From assembly GCF_008124885.1 (NCBI RefSeq), contig NZ_VNHX01000024.1, positions 1-64,000 on the forward strand: a DNA stretch of 64,000 nt, given 5' to 3'. Positions 52,634 to 60,584 of this stretch are shown piece after piece. Each line of letters starts with the position of its first letter. The stretch's first letter is position 1. The notes below the pieces were generated by a model that saw only the letters and a list, made by a program, of their open reading frames with translations, did no database searches and was not told where the DNA came from. The position numbers and the translations under genes were made by a program. Source of the DNA: Sphingobacterium allocomposti. GTDB taxonomy: Bacteria; Bacteroidota; Bacteroidia; Sphingobacteriales; Sphingobacteriaceae.

Positions 52634-54253
52634 ATGGATTTAGACTTAGAAAGCATTTTCTACAAGGAAGAGGATATACCTGTAGAATTTGCATTGCAGG
52701 AACAGATCGATCAGCGGGAGTTTCTGTCAAATGGCGAGATGTTGCCGTGGACCGGCCAGATCAGTGAAGTGTTTTCCCCAATCTGCGTGAAAACAAAGAA
52801 CGGTCTAGAGCGAAAGCGTATAGGGAGCTATCCGGTGTGTACCGAAAAAGAGTCCATGGAAGCGCTGGAAGCTGCGGTGAAAGCGTACGACAATGGGCGG
52901 GGAGAATGGCCGACCATGAGCGTGGCCGACAGGATTGCCTGCGTAGAACGTTTTACACAAAAGATGATCGAGAAGAAGGACACAGTCGTGAAGCTGATCA
53001 TGTGGGAGATTGGTAAGTCCTACGCAGACTCCGTTAAGGAATTCGATCGTACCGTGGAATATATCTATGCAACCATTGATGCATTAAAAGATATTGACCG
53101 TGACTCTTCACGTTTCCAGATTGAACAGGGAATCATTGCACAGATACGCCGCTCTCCACTTGGGGTGGTGCTGTGTATGGGACCATTCAATTATCCGCTG
53201 AATGAAACATTCACAACACTTATTCCTGCATTGATCATGGGCAACACGTTGTTGTTCAAGCCGCCAAAACACGGCACATTACTACATTATCCATTACTGG
53301 AAGCATTCCGAACGAGCTTTCCTAAAGGGGTTGTGAACACCATTTATGGACGAGGAAACAAGATTGTCCCCCAGCTCATGCAATCAGGCAAAATTAACGT
53401 GCTGACCCTCATTGGCTCCAGCCGCGTGGCCGATGAATTGAAGAAGCTACACCCGCGTGTGAACCGACTGCGGGCTATCCTCGGGCTGGATGCGAAGAAT
53501 GCAGCCATCATCACCAAGGACGCTGATCTGGACTTGGCGGTGTCAGAGACCGTTCTGGGAGCCTTATCGTTTAACGGACAGCGTTGCACCGCTTTAAAGA
53601 TTATCTACGTGCACCGTAGCATAGCACAAGAGTTTCTGCGCAGGCTAAGTGCAGAAGTCGCCAAACTTAAATATGGGATGCCCTGGGAAAAAGGCGTGGC
53701 ACTGACGCCCCTCCCCGAGGTTAACAAACCCGCTTACTTGACTGAATGCCTGGAGGATGCTAAGAACTTTGGCGCTAAAATTGTCAATGAACATGGAGGT
53801 GAGACGCTAGAGTCCTTCTTTTATCCAGCAGTAGTGTATCCTGTTAACGCGCAGATGAAGCTTTACAGAGAGGAGCAATTTGGCCCTGTAATTCCTGTCG
53901 TACCTTTCGACGACCTCGAGGAGCCGATCGAATATTTAATAGAGTCGTCACACGGACAGCAGGTAAGTATTTTTAGTAATAACGCTGCCGTAATCTCCTC
54001 GCTTATCGACCCCTTGGTGAACCAGGTAAGCCGCGTGAACATCAATAGCCAATGTCAGCGTGGGCCGGATACGTTTCCTTTTACAGGACGTAAAGACAGC
54101 GCCGAAGGGACACTGTCAGTGGTTGATGCATTGCGTTCCTTCTCTATACGATCGTTGGTTGCTACGAAGAATACCGAAAAGAACAAGAAGCTGCTGAACG
54201 AGATCATAAGCGATAACAGCTCGAACTTTTTGAGTACGAAGTACATATTTTAA
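52634..54253 (+). CDS. gapN: NADP-dependent glyceraldehyde-3-phosphate dehydrogenase-like aldehyde dehydrogenase
   Basis: 539 residues, aldehyde dehydrogenase superfamily. The nucleophile Cys is in SFNGQRCTALK; VLCMGPFNYPLNE and NSQCQRGPDTFPF are typical of GapN-like enzymes. The usual general-base segment (LELGGK) reads LGLDAKN. It is expected to oxidise glyceraldehyde-3-phosphate directly to 3-phosphoglycerate with NADP+, making NADPH and bypassing one ATP-forming step. It follows kdgA and exuT, which fits because KDPG aldolase releases the substrate. Confidence 0.8.
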   Translation: MDLDLESIFYKEEDIPVEFALQEQIDQREFLSNGEMLPWTGQISEVFSPICVKTKNGLERKRIGSYPVCTEKESMEALEAAVKAYDNGRGEWPTMSVADRIACVERFTQKMIEKKDTVVKLIMWEIGKSYADSVKEFDRTVEYIYATIDALKDIDRDSSRFQIEQGIIAQIRRSPLGVVLCMGPFNYPLNETFTTLIPALIMGNTLLFKPPKHGTLLHYPLLEAFRTSFPKGVVNTIYGRGNKIVPQLMQSGKINVLTLIGSSRVADELKKLHPRVNRLRAILGLDAKNAAIITKDADLDLAVSETVLGALSFNGQRCTALKIIYVHRSIAQEFLRRLSAEVAKLKYGMPWEKGVALTPLPEVNKPAYLTECLEDAKNFGAKIVNEHGGETLESFFYPAVVYPVNAQMKLYREEQFGPVIPVVPFDDLEEPIEYLIESSHGQQVSIFSNNAAVISSLIDPLVNQVSRVNINSQCQRGPDTFPFTGRKDSAEGTLSVVDALRSFSIRSLVATKNTEKNKKLLNEIISDNSSNFLSTKYIF

Positions 54254-54271
54254 GGATCAGCAATAAACGGC

Positions 54272-54321
54272 AGGCCTGTCTTTCCAGCTTTTTACCGCTG
54301 AGGAAAGACAGGCCTTTTTTA
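54272..54321 (+). terminator. Terminator ending the galacturonate operon
   Basis: AGGCCTGTCTTTCC and GGAAAGACAGGCCT form a 14-bp stem with a 16-base loop, followed by TTTTTT. It lies 18 bases after the gapN-like stop codon. Confidence 0.9.
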
Positions 54322-54506
54322 TAAGTTTAAAACTGTCGCTTTCGGGGACACGACAGATTTCCTTTGTCATGGACCTGTGAACCGTTCTTTGGCCGAGCCT
54401 ATACCGCCCTTCAGCAAGCGCATAGTTACATTGTCGGGCTGAGCCGTCGAAGCTTAACCCTCTGGACAAAAGATACTACTTTTTATAGGTTAAAACTGTT
54501 ACTTTC
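54315..54506 (+). repeat. Diverged direct repeat flanking the region before lacI
   Basis: TATAAGTTTAAAACTGTCGC (54320-54339) resembles TATAGGTTAAAACTGTTAC (54484-54502). About 160 bases lie between them. They may be duplicated promoter material; no exact TAnnTTTG box was found before the regulator. Confidence 0.5.
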
Positions 54507-54549
54507 TTTTCTCGCTCATTTTTGGTATTATTACGTAATTTTACCCATC

Positions 54550-55560
54550 ATGGCGTTCGAGAATTATACCATCAAAGATATTGCAAAGGCGTTGAACCTT
54601 TCGACTTCTACCGTTTCTAGAGCGTTAAGAGATAGCTATGAGATCAGCGCAGAGACGAAGAAGCTGGTTTTGGCATATGCAGAGAAAATTAATTACAGGG
54701 CGAACCCGATTGCCCGAAGTCTCAAAGAGCGAAAGAGCTATAGCATCGGCATTATAGTCAGTGAAATAGCAAATAATTTCTTTTCACAGGTAATAGATGG
54801 TATAGAATCTGTTGCGTACGCGAAAAACTATCAGGTGGTCATTTCACAAACCCATGAGTCGTCCGAACGTGAGCGCTTAAATGTTGAACACCTTTATTCC
54901 AGGTCGACGGATGGGCTGCTGATGGCGTTATCAGCCGAAACAATCGATTCCTCTTATCTGGAGGAACTTATGAAGAAGGGATTTCCTATAGTATTCTTTG
55001 ATAGAGTACCGGGCCAGATCAAATCGCATAAGGTCATCGCCGACAACAGGCAGGGCGGCTTTGAAGCGGTTCAGTATCTGGCAAAAAAAGGACGGAGAAA
55101 GATTGCCCACCTAACGGGTGCTAAAAAGTTGTCCATAACGGCAGAGCGTCTAGAGGGTTACAAGATGGCTCTTTTAGCGAACGGTCTGGATTTCTCTCCT
55201 GCATTGGTAAAATATTGCGAATACGGAGGGCTGCATCAGGCGGAAATAGAAAAGGCCGTAGCGGAGCTTGCGGAGGAGGACTACGACGCTATTTTTATCT
55301 CGGGCGATAAGCTGACCACCGGATATCTGCAGGCCATGAAAGACAGGCCGGAGGCAGATGTGAACAGCATTTTGATAGCCGGATTTACCAACTCGAAAGT
55401 GGTTAACATTTTTTCGCCCACCATCACAGCAATTAGGCAACCTGCATTTGAGATGGGAAAAAAGGCGGCAGAACTGCTTATTCAGCAAATCGAGTCAAAA
55501 TACGCGGTGGACGAATTTGAGACCATTGTTTTGCCGACGACGTTGATCGAACGGGAATAA
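54550..55560 (+). CDS. LacI-family transcriptional regulator
   Basis: 336 residues from ATG 54550, which puts the helix-turn-helix at the very start (YTIKDIAKALNLSTSTVSRAL). The frame is open upstream but has no family-like sequence. The ligand domain is the periplasmic-binding type (IGIIVSEIANNFFSQVIDGIE, DGLLMAL, AFEMGKKAAELLI). It probably binds a uronate intermediate such as KDG or galacturonate and controls the locus through the palindromes near 29409, 36478, 38671 and 39756; this link is inference. Confidence 0.9.
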   Translation: MAFENYTIKDIAKALNLSTSTVSRALRDSYEISAETKKLVLAYAEKINYRANPIARSLKERKSYSIGIIVSEIANNFFSQVIDGIESVAYAKNYQVVISQTHESSERERLNVEHLYSRSTDGLLMALSAETIDSSYLEELMKKGFPIVFFDRVPGQIKSHKVIADNRQGGFEAVQYLAKKGRRKIAHLTGAKKLSITAERLEGYKMALLANGLDFSPALVKYCEYGGLHQAEIEKAVAELAEEDYDAIFISGDKLTTGYLQAMKDRPEADVNSILIAGFTNSKVVNIFSPTITAIRQPAFEMGKKAAELLIQQIESKYAVDEFETIVLPTTLIERE

Positions 55561-55622
55561 CGATCTATCGGTACGGACGTGCCCGTCACATCGTTCCCTA
55601 TTCGGCATACCTCCTCACAGCA

Positions 55623-56801
55623 TTATTTTGTTCTGAAAACGGCCAGTCGGCTGGTGAGTACGAACATCAAAAGACCGAAGCAGGCAAAAAGTCCAAAAGA
55701 ATACCGAAGGCTGAGGAGTTGGGCGATGTAGCCGATGAGCGGTGGTCCCATGAGAAAGCCCAGGTAGCTGACGCTGGAAACCATCGCTAAAGCCACTCCG
55801 GATGATATTGTTTTATGTGTTCCGGCAACCGAATAGACCGACGGCACGTTGCACGCCACGCCTAAGCCCACCAGCATGAAAGCTAGGGTACACCAAATCA
55901 GATTAGGGAAGACGACTGCACTCATCATCCCCAGAAACATAAAAATACCACTGATCTGCAACGTTCGTTGGCGCCCTATGCGGCTGATTACCGCATCTCC
56001 AATAAATCGGCCGGTAGCCATCATAACCATAAATGCGGCGTAGCCCAGCGTAGTCAAATTCTCCGGTGCCTTTACAATATCATGGAAATAGACGCCGCTC
56101 CAGTCGAACATAGCGCCTTCAGTAGCCATGCTGCAGAATCCGATCACACCCAGCGAAACCAATAGTTTATCAGGCTTAAAAGAAAATGATTTTTTTTCAG
56201 ACGTCCCTACGGTGTCCTCAACGAGAAATTTCTTGTTCAGAAAGACATTGAACAGCAGGAGCCCGGTAATCATATAGAAGTGTGTTGAAGTGGATAGCTG
56301 TAAGTTGAGGGTGGCCAGCCCGATAAGCGCCCCGCTGAAGCCGGCGATGCTCCAGGCTCCATGGAATGAAGACATGATGGACTTACGGTATAGGTTTTCT
56401 GCAAGAACACCCTGTGTATTAACCGATATGTTGCAGATGTTTCCAGCAATGCCAAAAAGCAGTAATGCTCCGCCCAGATGCCACGCATTCTCCGCAAACG
56501 ATAGCAGGCAGAGAACGACCAGATAAAAACAGGCGCCTACAGGTAGTACGCTGTGGCTCCCATATTTGCTGACCAGTCTGCCGGAGATGGGCATTGTCAT
56601 CAGCTGTCCCACCGGAAGCATCAGCAGGACCGTTCCCAGTTGCGCTTCGGTGAGCTGCAGACTCGCCTTAATGATCGGAATTCGACTGGCCCAGCTCGCA
56701 AAAGCCAAGCCTTGACCAAAGTAAAACAACGATACGGCGAGTCGTATACGTTGTTTATTGAGAAGTTCCGGAACGGAAGGAGCACTGGCTGGAGCGTTCA
56801 T
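55623..56801 (-). CDS. MFS transporter (YbjJ-like)
   Basis: About 392 residues from the Met of MNAPASAPSVPEL; a TTG eight codons earlier gives a slightly longer form. It has about 12 hydrophobic segments and motifs such as FASWASRIPIIKASL, SSFHGAWSIAGFSGALIGL and TEGAMFDWSGVYF, as in the YbjJ group of sugar-like transporters. The substrate is unknown. It is transcribed convergently to the regulator and could import a pectin sugar such as rhamnose or galactose. Confidence 0.8.
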   Translation of the reverse strand: MNAPASAPSVPELLNKQRIRLAVSLFYFGQGLAFASWASRIPIIKASLQLTEAQLGTVLLMLPVGQLMTMPISGRLVSKYGSHSVLPVGACFYLVVLCLLSFAENAWHLGGALLLFGIAGNICNISVNTQGVLAENLYRKSIMSSFHGAWSIAGFSGALIGLATLNLQLSTSTHFYMITGLLLFNVFLNKKFLVEDTVGTSEKKSFSFKPDKLLVSLGVIGFCSMATEGAMFDWSGVYFHDIVKAPENLTTLGYAAFMVMMATGRFIGDAVISRIGRQRTLQISGIFMFLGMMSAVVFPNLIWCTLAFMLVGLGVACNVPSVYSVAGTHKTISSGVALAMVSSVSYLGFLMGPPLIGYIAQLLSLRYSFGLFACFGLLMFVLTSRLAVFRTK

Positions 56802-57010
56802 GATCGTGAGCTGATTTGTCTGCAAAATTACACCATTTTTCTAAAAAAAATGTTAAACTTGTGGTAACTATCCCTGCGACTCCCATGTGCTATCAAGCGC
56901 CGCGCAGGGCGGCTATGGGGCAGTATCTTTCGCTTCGGGAAGCAAAAAGTGTACGGACAATATAAACCAGAATTTTCCATATGACTCTTAATAAAAAGCA
57001 GAAAAACTAT

Positions 57011-57952
57011 ATGAAAAGAACCTTATTAAACCTTGTTTTGTTTATAAACATAGCTTTTTTGCCGGCTGCCGCGCAGGACAGCGTTTACCTATTCTCTTAC
57101 TTCGTTGGAAACGGCGAAAGCGGACTGCACCTCGCGCACAGCAAAGACGGGTTCACGTGGAACACAATCAATAAGCAGGCCCCGTTTTTAAAACCCGGGC
57201 TAAGCCCAGACAAACTCATGCGTGATCCATGCATTATTCGAGGAAAAGACAACACTTTTCATATGGTATGGACGGTAAGTTGGACGCAAAGAGGAATCGG
57301 GTATGCTTCTTCCAGAGATCTCGTCAATTGGTCGGAACAGAAATATATTCCGGTTATGGAACACGAGGAGAAGGCGAGAAATTCCTGGGCCCCTGAGATC
57401 ACATATGATCCGCGGGAGGATGTCTATATGATTTACTGGGCGACTACGATCCGGGGCGAATTTCCCGAAACACAGGTCGATGCGGACAATGGATACAATC
57501 ACCGCATGTATTATGTTACCACGAAGGACTTCGAAACGTTTTCCGAAACCAAACTTCTATATGACCCAGGGTTTAACTGCATCGATGCCACGGTCCTTCC
57601 ATATAAGAACAAATGGGTGATGTTTCTCAAAGACGAGACACGTGTGCCCCCGCAGAAAAACCTGAAGGTGACATTCGCGGACAACCTTACAGGACCTTAT
57701 GCTCCGGCAAGCGAACCGATTACAGGAAGTTACTGGGCCGAAGGACCGACAGTGCTCGAAGTCGGACAGACATGGATAGTTTATTTTGATAAATATACCG
57801 AACGTACATACGGCGCCGTCCGCTCAAAGGATCTGAAACAGTGGGAAGATATCTCCGACCAGGTATCTTTTCCCCAAGGGGCGAGACACGGTACCGTCTT
57901 TAAGGTATCCCAGACAGAGTTCCGAAAGCTGGTAAAAGAAATTGAGTACTAG
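57011..57952 (+). CDS. GH43-like secreted glycoside hydrolase
   Basis: About 313 residues from the Met of MKRTLLNLVL; a Met ten codons upstream is possible. The signal ends LPAAAQ. A five-bladed beta-propeller is suggested by LMRDPCIIRGKDNTFHMVWT, SWAPEITYDPREDVYMIYW, CIDATVLPYKNKWVMFLKD and YWAEGPTVLEV, which would supply the two Asp and the Glu of a GH43-type active site. It may remove arabinose or galactose from RG-I side chains. Activity cannot be read from sequence. Confidence 0.75.
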   Translation: MKRTLLNLVLFINIAFLPAAAQDSVYLFSYFVGNGESGLHLAHSKDGFTWNTINKQAPFLKPGLSPDKLMRDPCIIRGKDNTFHMVWTVSWTQRGIGYASSRDLVNWSEQKYIPVMEHEEKARNSWAPEITYDPREDVYMIYWATTIRGEFPETQVDADNGYNHRMYYVTTKDFETFSETKLLYDPGFNCIDATVLPYKNKWVMFLKDETRVPPQKNLKVTFADNLTGPYAPASEPITGSYWAEGPTVLEVGQTWIVYFDKYTERTYGAVRSKDLKQWEDISDQVSFPQGARHGTVFKVSQTEFRKLVKEIEY

Positions 57953-58003
57953 CCGGCCTCTTTTGTTCAATCGGCTGTCAGAATATAAAAAACAAAAAAT
58001 GAT

Positions 58004-58033
58004 TGATTTTTTATAGGATACCTCTTACATTTG
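58004..58033 (+). promoter_or_regulatory. Promoter of tRNA-Lys
   Basis: TTG at 58004-58006, 19 bases, then TACATTTG at 58026-58033. The tRNA begins eight bases after it, which marks the transcription start. Confidence 0.75.
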
Positions 58034-58041
58034 TGACAGTT

Positions 58042-58114
58042 GACTTCGTAGCTCAGTTGGTAGAGCAACAGACTCTTAATCTGTGGGTCCTGAGTTCGAG
58101 CCTCAGCGGGGTCA
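58042..58114 (+). tRNA. tRNA-Lys (anticodon CUU)
   Basis: 73 bases with a full cloverleaf. The acceptor stem GACTTCG pairs with CGGGGTC. The anticodon loop CTCTTAA gives CTT, reading AAG. The T arm is CTGAG-TTCGAGC-CTCAG. CCA is not encoded. Confidence 0.96.
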
Positions 58115-58116
58115 CT

Positions 58117-58150
58117 AAAAAGCCGTTTTACGAAAGTAAGGCGGCTTTTT
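58117..58150 (+). terminator. Terminator after tRNA-Lys
   Basis: AAAAAGCCG and CGGCTTTTT form a stem whose inner part is TTTTAC/GTAAGG with weak pairing. It ends in a T run. Confidence 0.8.
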
Positions 58151-58585
58151 GGCTTTCCATGCGACGGCTTAGGAGCTTCCCTCCTGCCATTTTGTATGAC
58201 ATGGGAAGTCGCGATTGTAGAGTAGCTATTTTTTCCGTAGCTTTAGAAAGTGTACGGATAATTACTGGTTAAAAGGTGAAGTCATCCAATAGCTCTTCCG
58301 GAAGATAGAGAAAATATGAAAAGAAAGATTTTTATTTGTGATGATGACAGACCCCAATTTAGTTGTAAAAATTTTATCTCGTTACAGGCCCTAAATCTCC
58401 TAAATAAATTCGAGAGATAAAAAAAATCAAAACATCAGATTCGATTTATACAGATGTATGGGTCAAATTTAATCATTATTGTGTCACCGTCAAACAACGG
58501 ACAAGAACTCTCCCTGTTGAGGAAGCACTTTGCGCAATGCGCTCCGTAGTTTGGAGCGGGTTTCTGTAGGCTTCCGCCTTATGGC
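58151..58585. other. Intergenic region before the CobW-family gene
   Basis: 435 bases with no intact gene. It contains a decayed response-regulator start (58316-58394) and the sequence AAAGTGTACGGATAA near 58247, similar to sequences at 4434 and 56948. A GC-rich segment near the CobW stop (58530-58580) has weak hairpin potential. Confidence 0.5.
58316..58394 (+). pseudogene. Response-regulator 5' remnant with frameshift
   Basis: It begins MKRKIFICDDD, the standard start of a receiver domain with its acidic pocket. A shift of reading frame then gives DPNLVVKILSRYRP, close to the first helix of a receiver, before a stop at 58392-58394. Without the shift the frame ends at 58420. Nothing more of the domain follows. 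The match is short, so this is suggestive only. Confidence 0.4.
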
Positions 58586-59782
58586 TTAAATATTTTTAGG
58601 AAACTCGTCCTTCCACCAAATGAAGCGCCAGTCGTCGGCTTCCTCTTCTGTCAGAAGACAGGCTTCGAGCTGAGCCCTATACTTTTCTTTGTCGAGGTTT
58701 TGGCCAATGAACACCAATTCGTTCTTTCTATCTTCCCACTCGGGATGCCACCGCTTGAGCAGCTCGCTTCTGATTCCGGCATAGTCTGGATGCTGGTACC
58801 GCATCTCTTCGGGCATACTGCTCCACCAGGAGCCGGCGCTCTCCAGCCTTAGGCTGCCACCGGCTTGACTGAAGCTGATGGCCGTATCCGGACGGGAAGC
58901 CATCCAGAAAAGACCTTTCGCCCGGATGATGTTATGTGGGTAGTCATGGTGTAGGTATTTGTACCAACGTTGTGGATGAAAAGGCCGCTGCGAACGGAAA
59001 ACGAAGGAGGATATCCCATATTCTTCCGTTTCGGGTGTATGCTCAGTTTCAAGCTCCTTCATCCATCCTGCCGAAGTGGAGGCTTTCTCAAAATCAAACA
59101 TGCCGGTGCCCATAATCTCTTTTGGCGCCACCTGCCCGAATTGGGTGCGGATGATGTTAGCAGCCGGATTCAGCTTATGAATGGCGGCTTCCAAAATGCC
59201 AAGGGTTTCGTCGGAAACAAGATCTGCTTTGTTGAGCACAATGACATTTGCGAATTCGATCTGATCCGTCAATAAGTTGACGATGGCGCGGCTATCCATA
59301 CCATCGTCTGTGAGTTGCCGATCCCACAGCGTCTCCGCACTGCCAAAGTCGCGGAAAAAGTTGAAGCAATCCACAACAGTTACCATGGTGTCGATATAGC
59401 TGAACGACGAAAGGTCTATACCATTAGCAGGATCGATATAGCTAAATGTCTGGGCAACCGGAATAGGTTCGGATATACCGGTGCTTTCAATCAGGAGATA
59501 ATCGAACCTGCCTTCTTTTGCCAGTCGCTCGACCTCGATCATCAAGTCTTCCCGCAGCGTACAGCATATGCAGCCGTTGCTCATCTCCACCAGCTTTTCT
59601 TCTGTTCTGGACAGAACATTTTCCCGTTCAACGGTCTGTGCGTCAATGTTTACTTCGCTCATGTCATTAACGATAACTGCGACTTTTTGACCACCTTTGT
59701 TGTGCAACACATAGTTCAGCAGGGATGTTTTTCCGGCTCCGAGAAAGCCGCTCAACACGGTAACAGGTAATTTTCGGTTCAT
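58586..59782 (-). CDS. CobW-family GTP-binding zinc metallochaperone (ZigA/ZNG1-like)
   Basis: 398 residues. The G domain has Walker A GFLGAGKT (residues 12-19), the metal-binding GCICC motif (Cys71, Cys73, Cys74) and VVLNKADLV. The C-terminal CobW_C domain follows (about 245-395; FVFRSQRPFHPQRWY). These GTPases deliver zinc under zinc shortage. A palindrome in its promoter fits control by Zur. Confidence 0.9.
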   Translation of the reverse strand: MNRKLPVTVLSGFLGAGKTSLLNYVLHNKGGQKVAVIVNDMSEVNIDAQTVERENVLSRTEEKLVEMSNGCICCTLREDLMIEVERLAKEGRFDYLLIESTGISEPIPVAQTFSYIDPANGIDLSSFSYIDTMVTVVDCFNFFRDFGSAETLWDRQLTDDGMDSRAIVNLLTDQIEFANVIVLNKADLVSDETLGILEAAIHKLNPAANIIRTQFGQVAPKEIMGTGMFDFEKASTSAGWMKELETEHTPETEEYGISSFVFRSQRPFHPQRWYKYLHHDYPHNIIRAKGLFWMASRPDTAISFSQAGGSLRLESAGSWWSSMPEEMRYQHPDYAGIRSELLKRWHPEWEDRKNELVFIGQNLDKEKYRAQLEACLLTEEEADDWRFIWWKDEFPKNI

Positions 59783-59795
59783 TGTTAAATATTTA

Positions 59796-59882
59796 TTAAA
59801 GTCCTATCTTTTCTTTTTTGCAGAAACCGGACGATATGCGCCTCGACGACAGAAGTGTTGCAATTCGCGAAACGCGGAGCAA
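59796..59882 (-). CDS. Possible leader peptide upstream of the CobW-family gene
   Basis: A 28-codon frame starting at TTG, with the core LLRVSRIATLLSSRRISSGF and the tail CKKEKIGL. It lies in the predicted 140-base 5' leader and stops 13 bases before the CobW start. It is Ser/Arg-rich. Coding is not shown; it could be chance. Confidence 0.25.
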   Translation of the reverse strand: MLRVSRIATLLSSRRISSGFCKKEKIGL

Positions 59883-59928
59883 ATCAATTCGGAAGTCTTG
59901 AACAATTTCTAGCGATCAGTCAATAAGA

Positions 59929-59973
59929 CAAAAATAAAAACAATATTCAACAAATGCAACTGAGTTGCCTTTG
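59929..59973 (-). promoter_or_regulatory. CobW promoter overlapped by a likely Zur box
   Basis: On the minus strand the -33 TTG (59957-59959), 20 bases and TATTTTTG (59929-59936) form a Bacteroidota promoter. A 23-bp palindrome, core GCAACTGAGTTGC at 59956-59968, with arms CAAA/TTTG at its ends, covers the -33 element. This fits a Fur-family repressor, probably Zur given the target gene. Confidence 0.6.
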
Positions 59974-60075
59974 TGAATTGATGGAAACAAAAATCAGATC
60001 CGGTAGTATGCTCATCGCTGTGGTGCCACGTTAGATGTCTTTTAAGCGTTGATCACTATTTGTTTTTCTGAACGG

Positions 60076-60354
60076 CTACGTGAAAATTCCGACAGCAAGT
60101 TCTGCCCAGATCATGAAGGCGACGAAGAGAACGGTTAGACAGGCCACGACGCGGGTCGACGTTTTTCGGAACAGTCGAAGGATGCCTTCGCACAATAAGC
60201 CTGTACACGATAACAGAACGCCCGCGACGAGAAAGTCAAACGCGGTCCAATTTACTTCTTCAGTGAATTGCATGGCAATTAGAGGAATAGCGAGTAGCAG
60301 TAAAGCGCCAAATAAGATGGCGAATAGCCGTTTGTTGGTTGCAGATGTTTTCAT
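60076..60354 (-). CDS. Small three-span membrane protein, unknown function
   Basis: 92 residues from the Met of MKTSATNKRLF; a Met ten codons upstream is possible. Three hydrophobic segments are seen (LFAILFGALLLLAIPLIAM, FLVAGVLLSCTGLLCEGIL and VVACLTVLFVAFMIWAEL). No family recognised. It lies upstream of the CobW promoter region on the same strand. Confidence 0.6.
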   Translation of the reverse strand: MKTSATNKRLFAILFGALLLLAIPLIAMQFTEEVNWTAFDFLVAGVLLSCTGLLCEGILRLFRKTSTRVVACLTVLFVAFMIWAELAVGIFT

Positions 60355-60525
60355 ATGGATATATAAAAGTACTTTGTTATTCAAAGTTATTGAATACCTT
60401 TTATTTATGCAAAATAAAAATGTTCAATCTTAACAGATTCGTTCATACCAAAGTGGCAGTATGCGTAGATCCATACAGTTGAAGATCGGTTCTCGGGTGA
60501 ATAGCCGGTTTTACGGTGTAAAAAA

Positions 60526-60552
60526 AAGCTGCCTTCAGAACGGAGGCAGCTT
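60526..60552 (-). terminator. Terminator after the TonB-dependent receptor
   Basis: AAGCTGCC and GGCAGCTT form an 8-bp stem, extended by a T-A pair. On the minus strand it ends in a run of seven T. Confidence 0.85.
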
Positions 60553-60584
60553 CATAAGTATAGGGGAAGGAATAGATGGACGTG

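Noticed and set aside
54364..54549. The LacI frame stays open 62 codons upstream of its normal start
   Set aside because: The extra sequence has no family similarity, and the helix-turn-helix expected at the N-terminus begins at 54550.
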